DNA of 64,000 nt from contig VYZB01000026.1 in NCBI GenBank assembly GCA_013397455.1, positions 1,352,210 through 1,416,209 of the forward strand. The letters are read 5' to 3'. The stretch is from Crotophaga sulcirostris. Taxonomy: Eukaryota; Chordata; Aves; Cuculiformes; Crotophagidae. Positions within the stretch are counted from its first letter, which is position 1; each line of letters starts with the position of its first letter. The notes under the pieces are model-generated. The model saw nothing but the letters and a program-made list of their open reading frames with translations. It was not told the origin of the DNA and searched no databases. Below, piece after piece: positions 45,366-56,500 of the stretch. The position numbers were made by a program, and so were the translations under genes.

Positions 45366-48300
45366 AAAATCATTAGATCAAGATGCCCAGTTTGTGACTG
45401 GCTAATGTGAGAAGAAATCAATCTGAAATTAATGTTATCCTCTACAGTTCTAGGACAGCAGGTGAAACTGCACTAACAATCTTCCTTCTTCTATCTGCCT
45501 CTCGTTAGAAGATAGAAGTATTTGTGACTAAATAAGTCCTTTTTTTCTGGCCTGGAAATCTACTATTAACAGTCCTTCCAGACTTTCCAGTGGCCATATA
45601 TTTGTGTATATATTNNNNNNNNNNNNNNNNNNNNATATATATTCTATATACTCGATATTTGTATAAGCAGGTCATGGTCTTTTACTCTGTCTTCTGGGCA
45701 CTGAAACCACCAGAAAGGCTCAGAAGGACCATACTGTAGAATTAGTATAGATCTTTCATTATAACTTTTACTATTTTCAGTTTAATATAAGCATCTTAAG
45801 CATATATGCAATGTTATAGGAAAGCAATATGTACATATAATAAATAGATTCTTAAAAAGATAAAGCTGATCATATTTCTTGCCTCCAAACTCTTGAGATT
45901 ATCAGAAGCAGCTCAGTTCTTCTATTGTCTGGAGCTAAATTGGAGGCAGTTCTGAGTTTGAAAAAGCAAGCCAGATTGTCAAGCTTAGATGTTCAAAATT
46001 GAACACTCTACAGGTGAAGGTACAAAACTTCAGGAAATAATTTCCAGATTTCCAGGGCCTTGCTTTAATTTTTGGAGGTAGATACCAAGAACTCCTGATT
46101 TTTTGCCTGATTTTGTTAAAATCCTTAGCTTTGGACTTAGATATTTCAGTTCAGGCATTGAACTAAGTAGGAAATGTTGTCTTCACAGCCACTCCAGCTT
46201 TGCTTTTGCAAAGCAAGGTCCAATCCTCATGCCGCTAAAGTTAAATGCAGGACTTGCATTGATTTCCAAATGCACAGGTTGGAGGCCATAAGGCCTTCTC
46301 CAGATGATCAAAAGTAGGGTTCGTTTGCTTGGATGTCATGCTTAATTTGCCACCACTATTAAGTAGCTGCACCAGCTACCAAGAATTACACAATTGTGCA
46401 TTTAGCCCCCTAATCAGTACTTCATTTTCATTTTTTAACACTAATTTTGTGAGAATGTAAGTGAAATTAAAGAGTAATTAGCAGACCAAATACACAACTG
46501 AGCAATTCTTTGGTCTTATATCATTAAGGCCAGCGACTACAGATCTTGCATAAAAATTCCAAAGGAAGTATAAGTGCTTTACCTTTTTTTTTGTGCTACT
46601 GTTTCAGGCTTTGGGAAATGTATTCAAAGATAACTGTGTTGCTAATCTTCCTCTTCTTCTATGAATGCTAGCAATGATCCTCCTTAAAAGGGCAGTGGGT
46701 TTAATTTTTGCATTTTTTATGTGGAAGCCGAGTCTTTTGATAAATGGTAGATTCCTTATTTTGCTTGCAAACAGATAGGGAACTTCTAGTGTAACACAGA
46801 GTATTAATTTTTATGGACAGTGAACACTTAAAATATGAAAAGTTGTGAGACTTACAATGTGTGATAGTTTCCTATACTGGCTTTTGAAAATAAATATCCT
46901 TTAGGCTTAAAATATATGTTTGATCCATAAAAGCTTTCGTCCCAACTGGTCTAAAATGTACACAGTAAATCACACTGTGCTTGAAGATAACCAAGATTTT
47001 GTTGATAAAATATAACAAAATATTCACTTCGCAACAAAAGGAAATAAGCAGAAAAACCTCTCTGATGAACAAACCAAGAGAATGGCTCAATTTTTTCCCA
47101 CCCTTTTCTTTCTGCAGCCCCAGGTTAAATCCATCACAAGGAGAGCTTCCAGAAAACAGACTGATAGGTAAACCCCATTAATAGAAGATTAAAATGACTT
47201 CAAACTGCCCTTGTTCAAGGAGAAAACATATGGGGAATCCCAAGTGGAAGAAAAAAGCACTTGGTATTCTATGGACAGCAGCTGAAAATGCTTCCTTTTG
47301 ACTTCATGTACATGCATTCAAATAGGCATGACCTTGTATATTTTTGCCCCTTCCAATACACAGTTAGAACTTTCCAAAATGATAGTTTATTAGTAATTTT
47401 TAATTGTGCAGAAACTGTGGGTTTTATAATGAAAATGGTATATCATTGAATTACCATAAAATTCATAGTAATTAAATGCTTTATACCTTTTAGCAGTTAG
47501 AATTATGTAGTAACCTGTTGCCATTTCCTACATTTATTTTAATATTTAACCACACATGCTCTGCAGGCACAGATTTGAGCTCTCCTATGATTACTGGAGA
47601 GGGAAGAAAGGAGGAAATGGGTGGGTGGGAAAGAAATAGTGATAACAAAGGTTTTATTTCATCCTGCAGGTGACATTGAAGACATATTGCCATCTGGCAT
47701 GATAAACATTATAATACATCAGCGCTTGTTTGCCAGATGTTGCTAGACACAAATAGACAGTGGTTCAGATGCATAGGGATGATTTAGCAAAATGAATCTT
47801 GCAAAAGTGAAGTATCTGAGTTGTCATGTTGCATCTTGCTTCTGCTGGCTAGGTATGTAAAGCAGGAGGGAAATCAGAGTTATTGACAATTAAGTAAATT
47901 TGTACTGCAAAGCCAATCTTCTACTGCAGACCAGCAGAAATAAGGCCACTCTGTGTAATAGCTGGTTCAAACTGATATTGTCATTGAAATAGGCTAACAT
48001 GTGACAGTCTGCTTTACCAAGACTTCATACATTTATGCAAGAACTTTTCCAATATAGACTGCAATGAATGAATGAATACCTTTCGACCCATATTTCTCAG
48101 TTTTTCAAACCAGAACTTTTTAATTTCCATTTTGATCTGTGTGTGCATGAGTCCAAGTGCATGTCTAGGTGCCTAATGTCTGGGACTTTTTTTCCTCCTC
48201 CCTAGCGGAGACAAAGAATATCATAAATATCAGTATGCCTTTCACACAGAAAATCAGATATTTTCTGTCCTCAGTTCCTTACACACTGAATAAAGTCAAA

Positions 48301-48874
48301 GTGATAGGGGACCTTAGACTCTGTGAAAATTATATGTGAGCATCAGTAGGCATTTCAGAGACTGGAAAGAAATCTGAGTGGCAAGAATTCTACCTTGCCC
48401 TGAAGATACCCTATTGTTTTCATCTGTATTATAGCTATGCCAAGAATCAAGGCAAACTGGAAAAAAAAACCCCAAACAAACAAACCCTGGAAAATTCCCT
48501 TCCTGATTTCAGTTTTCTGTATCAGTCCCATAGGAAGCCTATGGAAAACGTAGGAGTGAAATGCAGAAATGAAAGAGGAACGAAAGGTCTTTTCATTCTT
48601 GTATCTTCCATATATTTTCATTTCTCCCAGAAACATCCTGTCTGTTCAGGATAATAGATGGGGAATGAAAACTAGGGGAATCAGGAAATGGTAAGGAATC
48701 TTCCATGCTGATAAAGCATCTATCTAGGTCTAGACTGCTGCTTTGAATTCTTGGTGATACTGATGCTGTAGACCAGACTGATGGATGATATCAGGAGAGA
48801 ATTAGAAAAGAATAAATAAAACATTGCTATGGAACCATTCTCAAGGCAGAGCTTATGTCACATTATTTCATCTC
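45366..48874. other. Unassigned AT-rich noncoding sequence with an assembly gap
   Basis: Contains the N gap at 45615-45634 inside a TATA-rich microsatellite, and an (AATG)n run of about 3.5 units near 48063. No exon or named repeat is recognised. Confidence 0.5.
45600..45660. repeat. AT-rich microsatellite spanning an assembly gap (20 N)
   Basis: TTTGTGTATATATT precedes 20 N (45615-45634), and ATATATATTCTATATACTCG follows. The assembler probably collapsed or failed in a TA repeat, so the real length is unknown. Confidence 0.8.
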
Positions 48875-49545
48875 TTAAGAAAATATGAGATGCCCTACTG
48901 GGTTAGACCAGTGGCTCATATAGCACAGGCTTCTGATTCTGACAGTGGTAGATAGTGAGACTGTGCAAGGAGAAAATTCGAGCCCAGTTGTCACCTGTGG
49001 TTTGCCTGCCCTCCCCGTGTACATACACCGCCAGTGTGCAATGCTGCAGTCAGTAACATGATAATATCTGTTTGTGAGTTTGTTACCTATGTCTAATCTT
49101 GTTTTGAACCTATTGATCCTACCTGCTTCCAAAACCTCTGTGGAGAAAACTTTGCTACTGGCTACATGAAGAACTACATCCTTTCAACTGTTTTAGACCA
49201 ACCTCCTACCAGCTTCATTTGGTGTCCCTAGTACCAAAACTGTGGCATTTGCTGAACAATAGTTCTGCATCCTGATAATCTACTGACTCCATGATTTTTC
49301 AGATTTCAGTCATACCTTCACTGAATCTTCTCTCCTAGATGAAGAGCTGAGATGTTTTTAATCTTTCCAGATAAGACAGCTCCATCCTTATAATAATTTT
49401 CTTCTCTGTAGTTCCTCTATCTCCACAATGTCCTTCTAGAGGTGTGGAGATAAGAACCACACACAGTAATCAAGATGTGGGTGTGCCAAGGTTTTATACA
49501 GTGGCAACATAAAACTTTGTGTTTTGCTGTCGGAGCACTTTCTCA
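48875..49545 (-). mobile_element. Ancient CR1-type LINE, 3' region
   Basis: On the minus strand, from 49535 downwards, are GTATAAAACCTTGGCACACC, CACATCTTGATTACTGTGTG, TCTAGAAGGACATTGTGGAG, TTATCTGGAAAGATTAAAAA, CATCAAATGAAGCTGG-type sequence and finally GCCACTGGTCTAACCCAGTA then GGGCATCTC. This order matches the 3' part of old turtle/crocodile CR1 elements, which end with a GGACCACTGGTCTGACCCAG block followed by GGCATTTCTTATG. The copy is heavily diverged and has no clean tail, so it predates bird radiations. It continues upstream into 49546-50430. Confidence 0.78.
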
Positions 49546-50430
49546 TGTTGTTTATGGTCACTATGCTGAGGGTGGAAATTAAACTAAATGGTCTATGCTT
49601 CTCAGAAACCCTAATTCACCCTTTCCTATAGAAAATTCACTCTGACACCCCACCACTCGTGTAGCACAGGGGATCCCAGCTGTGATATATTTGACAGGGA
49701 ACAGCTGTGGCTCTGCAATTTCACAGTTTCTTTGGCTCTCCCAGGTAAATGCCACCTAGTCCTGGCTACATGTTAATTGTCTGTAGGGCTTAAAACATCC
49801 TGCTTACTTATCAGTATCCTATCGAGCCTCTCTGACCTACCTACTTCAAAAAATGTTGCATGTGGGCATTTCCACTGTGTAGTAAAGACTGATGCAGAAA
49901 GTTCATTGAGATTTTCCAGTGCAGAGTAAACATCCCCGAGTGCCTTTTTCTACTTTTGTCATCAAGTAATCCCATTGATTATCTCACCTGTTCCTGCTTT
50001 TGAAATATTTAATGATTTTGTGACAACAAGTTTAAAAAAACCACCCCATGCAAGGTGTGCTTCTCCATCTTTCTAACCCTTCAAATGACCTGTTTTACTT
50101 TTGATCTGTCTTCCTTATTTGAGCAAGCTTTCCATTTTTTAACTGCTAACCTTTTCCCTGTGACAGCCTCCTTAACTTTCCCATTGAGCCATGCAGGGGG
50201 ATTATTAGACTGCTTTGTTTTGTTTTTGAATGGCACATACTTTATCTGTACTCCTAATGCAATATTTTTCAAAAGCCTTCAGGATGCTTACAGACTTCTT
50301 GATTTTGGACTGCTCCTTTAAGGTTGTGTTTCTATTTGCTTTTCTGCATCAATTGCCTCATTTTTCTGTAGTCTTTTTTATTTTGTGTTTTATTTATGAG
50401 AAAATGATTCTCTTGAAAAGTTAATAGAGG
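49546..50430 (-). mobile_element. Ancient CR1-type LINE, ORF2 part (endonuclease-RT linker and start of RT)
   Basis: Translating the minus strand shows CR1 ORF2 landmarks in order. PPAWLNGKVKEAVTGKRLAV lies in the linker after the endonuclease (50081-50272). A TCAGTCTTTACTACACAGTG-type segment near 49880 matches a FASVFT-like motif. A degenerate PGPDG region falls near 49750. RPFSLISTL at 49568-49594 corresponds to the YRPVSLTS motif early in the RT domain. Immediately after that the sequence changes to the 3' region at about 49545, so most of RT is missing. Together with 48875-49545 it is one deleted fossil element of about 1.5 kb. Confidence 0.7.
50081..50272 (-). pseudogene. Readable ORF2 segment of the ancient CR1
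   Basis: An open stretch of 63 codons on the minus strand (starts MKNIALGVQIKYVPFKNKTK). From residue 24 it reads NNPPAWLNGKVKEAVTGKRL and continues AVKKWKACSNKEDRSKVKQ. That matches the PxWLxxxVKxAIxxKxxAxxxW pattern of the CR1 linker between the endonuclease and RT domains. It sits inside a strongly decayed element with stops and frameshifts on both sides, so it is a relic and not a gene. The initial methionine is incidental. Confidence 0.68.
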
Positions 50431-53400
50431 ATAGCAGGTCTTTGCTGGAGGTCTGGTTGGATGGATAAGAAACATCCAGGGGCTCTGATTAACTCACAAC
50501 ACCAGAGCAGGTATTGTTACTATCAGTCTCCCTGTTATTGTTTTTAGATTAATCTAAAACAATTTTTTTAATATTGTGCTTTCCTCCAGTGTCACATCAG
50601 GTCCACTGTTCAGACATTCCTCAAATAGATTTTCCTTTATATGTATAAATACACACGTATGTATATACATACACATATATTACTTTTTAAAAAGAATGGT
50701 AATAATTCTTGGCATGCTTTTATTCCTAGAATTCTCGGAAAATTATGTTTCCTTTTTTTTAATGAAAAAGCTTTGAGCATTAACAGGAAAAAAAATAGAA
50801 TGAAGAAGAGGACGGATCTTCATGTACGCTGAGCGGGATGGACAATATTTATTCTGTTTTCTAAGTTACAGAGAAAGAAGATGGTTGTGAAGAGGCCTTT
50901 CTAGTGCAACAATATTTCAGCAATACCTTTCAATTCCTTGAGTAGTTTTTGATATGTTTTTCCTTCATTTGGTTTTTTATTTATGTCTCCAAAGTTCACT
51001 CTCTTCTTGCTCTTGTTTCATTTTTCCACTAAATGCCATCTCACAGATCGGCACTGTAGTTTTTGATTTCACTGTTGGCATTTCAAAACTAGGAATCACA
51101 TGACTATTTAATATAGAAAAAAAGTATTTAATGTCAGAAATGGTTGCTATGTTGCCTTTCTGACTAAATTTATTCTTTTCTGAATAATTAAAATAGGCAA
51201 CCCCCACAGTACTACGTCAGCCTATATTTTATCCATAACTTGAAACACAGTGTGAGTCATTGACTTTTCACATAAGAGACATTACTAGAGACTATGTATA
51301 CATTAGAAGGCACATTTCAGATGGTACTGTTCATTTGAGGAAATGTCCTTTATGTGCTGCAAAGAGAATTTCAAGGAAACTGAAATGAAGGGACTGGGGT
51401 AGTTAGTGGAAGCGGAAAAAGTCAAAAGAATGCCATCTGAACAAAAACTTAGAAAGCTTAGCATAGGCTGGTGGTTTCCACTCGGGTCTTCATGAGAGAG
51501 TAAGATCTTCTGTATATGCTCCTGTAAAGTTGCCTGGAAGGCCTCTCGTTTGTCTTTGCTGCTTCAGGTTTCTCTGTAATTACAAATAAATAGATGAGAT
51601 GCAATAAGACTGTAAGATGAAAAAGAAAATAATGACTATATACTAACCAGCACCGGACAGCCCATCTTTAATAAAAGCCTTGAGCAAGGCAGGTGTAAGA
51701 GCTGATGCAGACTCCCACTACTGCAGTGACTAAGAGCATCTTCCTGAACTTGTTGACTTCATTGCTTTGTAGCAGTGAACTGCTCGTCACTGGTTTCTGT
51801 GAGGTAGAGTAGACAAATGAGTGTTTGATTTTAGAAACAGCTAACTAACTAAAGATAGTCTCAGTTCTGGATTCTTCTCTGTGTGTGTGTGTGTGTCTCT
51901 GCAGGAAATCAGTTATAATGCACCACACTCGTTACTGAGAAATATGTTCAAGGATGCTCTGTTTTGTTTAAAGCCCATGTGATCACAGGAAGAGACATCT
52001 TTCTTGCTGTCAGGAGAAATTTGCACTCACATGAGCTATGAAATTTAGCTTATTTATTTGCTGTGTATAGTCAATTACTTTGGTTGTTCCTTTTGTGTTT
52101 TGCATTCTGAAAAGGATCATCTGGCTTCAGGGAAGTTCGTCTAATGAAAATGATAAATGCTTGCTAGAAGACTGGTAACTTTCTATGACTTTGGTAGATA
52201 CTTTAGACATTCTTTAGCTAGAGGGTCTGAAAAGCATTAAGGTTCCTTCTTTTAATAATGAATGCTAAGGTTGCATGCCTCATGCTAATATTTAACACCT
52301 GTAATAAATGAACTGATTTTCACTGGCACTTAGAGATTCAAAAAAGATCAAGGAAATTTGAGCATGTATGGCACATATGGCAATTGTTATCTTTTGTTTT
52401 GACACCCAGATTTAGTGCATGTGGATTGTAGCAAGGCATCCTGAACTGTCAGCAGAGGCAGAATGTGCGTAGGAAAAGTCAGATCCTATTGAGTGAGCTC
52501 TGCTCACCTCCTCTGAAAGAACAGGATCTTTTCAAGTGATGTGGGAGCAAAGTTATTGGCAGGATCATCTTGTTATGCTGTATAACAGGCAAGAGTCATC
52601 CACTAAGAACACTTCTGATCCATCTGTTTATCTTAGTCCTCAAACTGCTTTTTCTCCAGAGTGAGGGCTAAATGGCTGCATTCAGCAAACTTCCTTGATG
52701 AATCATTTTTTTTATTCAGTACATGTATTACCTCTTCAAAGAGCATTTTGTATGGTTGGATCCAATTACCCTATTTTTTTCAACTTGGCAGGTCTGCTGA
52801 CTTTTTCTAGCCATTCAAATTAACTTTTATACTTACTTGGAGACTTTTGGGGACAATACTTTTGGGAAAATGAGTTGTGGAAAACTTGGATGCTTTTGGT
52901 GTTTTGGGGTTGGTTTTTTTTTGTTTTCTTTTGATTTGTTTTCCTATGGAAAGTGGAAAACTAGTAATAGCTATCAGTGCATGTAAATAGGAAATATTAT
53001 TGTATTGAGATAAAGATACATGGCCTCTCTGTCATTATAATGCATCTGATTAGTGATAATTCTTGCTATTGATCAGAGGCAATGAGTTTGAATGATATAT
53101 GTGATCTCCTGGGAAAGGAAGCCAGCCTGTGCTGTACCTCCACAGATGTACTCAGCAGTGAGAATGCAGTCCTAGTGCATTAGTAGCAGTTTCTTCCCAT
53201 TTTTCTAACCCTGGAGAAGCAGTAGCTGTTAACAGTTCTGCTCTGTAAAGAAACTGCAATGTCACTGTAAGAGTGTGCTTTCATTATAATCAGTGTAAAC
53301 ACCTGGATTGTTTATAGAGAACAAAAAGTGAAAAGGGAAGGGAAGAGGAGAGAATGATCAAATTAGAAACATGCTGAAGCTGAATGTAAATCTTGCACGG

Positions 53401-53540
53401 AAAGGTTTTTGGTTGAAAACTCTTATTAATAATAATGGGTCCTGTATTCACAGCTCCAGTTTAGAACAGACTGAACAGCTGCTGTTCAGCATAAATGCTG
53501 GAGAAAAGAATAATCCTGAAACAAAGACTGGGCTTGAAGC
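50431..53540. other. Unassigned AT-rich noncoding sequence
   Basis: Contains a TATG/CATA-type low-complexity run at 50640-50685 and a (TG)n run at 51880-51896. The minus-strand CR1 fossil may extend slightly beyond 50430, but I cannot follow it. No exon recognised. Confidence 0.5.
51880..51896. repeat. (TG)n dinucleotide microsatellite
   Basis: About eight GT units at 51881-51896, preceded by TCTC and followed by CTCTG. Short but pure. Confidence 0.9.
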
Positions 53541-56500
53541 AAAGATTTAATAATTAATTGTTGCTCAGTTTGGAATCAAAGTGAAATGTTGGACTTCAGC
53601 TCGGGAGGAGACATGGAGGGAGTGTGAATTAGGGGGCTGAGATCCTTCTCCCAGGCACCAATTCCCAAGGATCCAGTCAGCAGAAATGTGGGTAGGATGG
53701 GAGACATTACATAAAGCTGCATAGCACTGTCTTTTGGAGCATCTGCAGTTTTGAAGGGAGGATTTAAAGAGATGTTTGTGTTGGCCTGGAGATCCAGGGC
53801 TACCTGGCACCATGTTAGGAGAGTCTGAGACACTGGCTAACAGAGGTAATAAGGTCACCTTAAAGGGTCCCAATACAAGGTCCTGGGAGAGTAAACTGGA
53901 ATAATGCAACTTCATAATTCTGAATTGAATAAGAATGTTAGTATGTATTTAAAGCAGATGTTGGCACAAACTGCTTTGAACTTACTATTGTAAGCACTTT
54001 ATATTGTACTGTTCCTCCCACAATATCAAGTGGATTTTATAAAAAGCCAAAAAGCAATAGGACGTATGAGAGATAATTCCTGCTACAATCCATGGTAAAC
54101 TCCTGTTGGTTACTAGTAGAGAGAGACTAACTTGTTAAAAGAATTTTTAATAATTAGAAAATTACTAGTTATTTTCCAGGAACATAAATAAATTTGTCTA
54201 GGTTTTTCTATTTTATTTTATTTTGTAATAACACTTTCACAGATCATCTGAATTTTATGAAATATTGAGAATCTGGGTAAAGGCAGAGGAATTGGTAGCA
54301 TTTGTTATGACATTGGGTTGGGATTTTGGGTTGGTGCCAAAACTGGTCTTTGATTGTTTGCAGCTGAGGGTGTTAGAATGAACTGCTTGACCAGGATTGT
54401 TCTAGAACAAATGCATTCTGGTGGAAATAAGGAGATAATAACAACTAATATCAAGTCCTTCATAGAATCAATTCAGTCTTTTTCAGCGTTCATGAATTGT
54501 TAATGAGAAGCCTGTGATTTTATTTGAACTTCTAAATTAATTAAATTCGTTTTCTCAATATTTTGATAAACTCTCCTCTTTTTCTGAATTGTTTATAAAC
54601 AATTAATTGCAAGTACTCCTCAATCAAAATTTCATTGATGTTCATTAAAATATATCACAACCAATGTTCTGTGTGCTATACTTAAGAGCTAGGCAATAAA
54701 TATTTCTTCAATCAGTTTTTACTGTTGTTAAGATTTAAAAAAATTCTATTTCCTGGTGAGACTAGACGTTTGGAAATTTCTCACAAAAGAATAATTAGGC
54801 TGTCATGGTACCCAAATGGTTTCCATGTAGACTGTCTAATTCCTATGTGGAACAAATCTGTGCTCTTCATATTTTTTAATTATAGACAACCACCTGAGAT
54901 ATTGCTGCTTTGGAGTTTCTCTGTCTTGTGTTTTGACCTTGAACCTTGGACCCAAGAAATCTTTGTTGATGGACATTTTATTGTCATCGGTAAACGTATA
55001 TAAAAAAGCATTTTAACTTGTTTAAGCAAACAGTGTTTCGAAAGAAAAGTGGTTTTGATGAAAAATTCTTTACTAGCTCTAACTGTAGCAGACATTTTAA
55101 AATAGAAATGGTATAAACTTATCAAAACAGGGAAAATATCTGCCATCATCTGTTATTTTTTTCAGTTCAACCTTCAGAGAATAAAGCAGCCTAACTATTT
55201 GACACTGGAGGGAATAAAACCAACAAAACGCTCCTGGTAAACAACTTTCTGTTTGCCTATGGCAACAATTTTTGTACTCATGAGTAAGGTAGGTGAAGTG
55301 GGATTCATCTGGCAAAAAGGAGCTGTCTAAACCCAAGTTAGCCAACTGAGGTGCCTTCTAAAGCACATTATTTTTCTTACTTTAAGGAAGATGGCTACAA
55401 TAGGTAGACAGTATGTGGCATGGCAGTGTTTCAAACCCAAACCTGCTAGTTTTTTTCTGAAATGGTCATTTATTTGTCTTTTACATTAATGGATAAGCTC
55501 TTAAGAGTCTTTGTCCCAGAATAAATTTTCTCATTTGCAAGTCCCTTAATCTCATGCTCTGTGAATTCATTTAATATCCATTTAGAATGATGCATTTCTT
55601 TGAATGCTTCTTCCAGACAATTTCTTCTCTAAATGGCTCATGGAAAGCAGGGAATGCAATGTGTTTGATGTTGAGATGAATCGTAGGCTGGCTAAAGCCT
55701 TTGAGATGGAACAACTTCTAACTTTCAAGAGATGGTGCCAAGAAGCACCAAATGTTTCTAATCTCTAAAGCTTTTATATTATTAGAACATAAAATAACAA
55801 GCTACCATGATGTAACTTTTAATGTAGAGGATAGTTGGAGTGAGGCAGATGAAATTAAAGGCTTAGGAGAAATCTATCCCCCTGCCCTACCATTTTATCC
55901 TTTCAGGGTAGGACTTTTTCTTTCTCATAATCCTTTGTGGATGCAAGCAAACTCCAGTAGCACTCTCAGGATCCCTAGGAGGCAAGCCTCCTTTCCATAT
56001 TTTTTGTGATTTGACTTCAGATATGTTGTCTACTGCCAGCAACCCTCCAGCTACGTTTCGGAGTTTCCTGTTCTGCATTTGGACCTAGTTTATATTTCTA
56101 AATCCCTTTTTGTCCCACTGCATTCCAGAAGCTTCACCCAGTTGTGATTATTCTGTTACTCTCCAGGAGGGTGCTATATCTCCTCTATGCAGAACAAACC
56201 ACAGCATGTAATTAAGAGAAACCAGACTTGAAATCAACTATGACTGACAAGACAAGTCAACAGAAAATAGAGTACTGACTCTGATACTTGTAAGTCCTTC
56301 ATTAGAACCCAGGTGGTCCTACTGCAGCTTTTAAACTTGCTACACTTTTCTTGATAATTTATGCTTTATTAAAGAAAATATAATATGATACTTGAAAAAG
56401 CATATTTTCATTATGGACAAAATGTAAGAGATTGGATTTTTCCAAGGAATTACTAAGAGGGTGTATGGTTGACAGGACAAACAGGATGCCAACAAAACTG

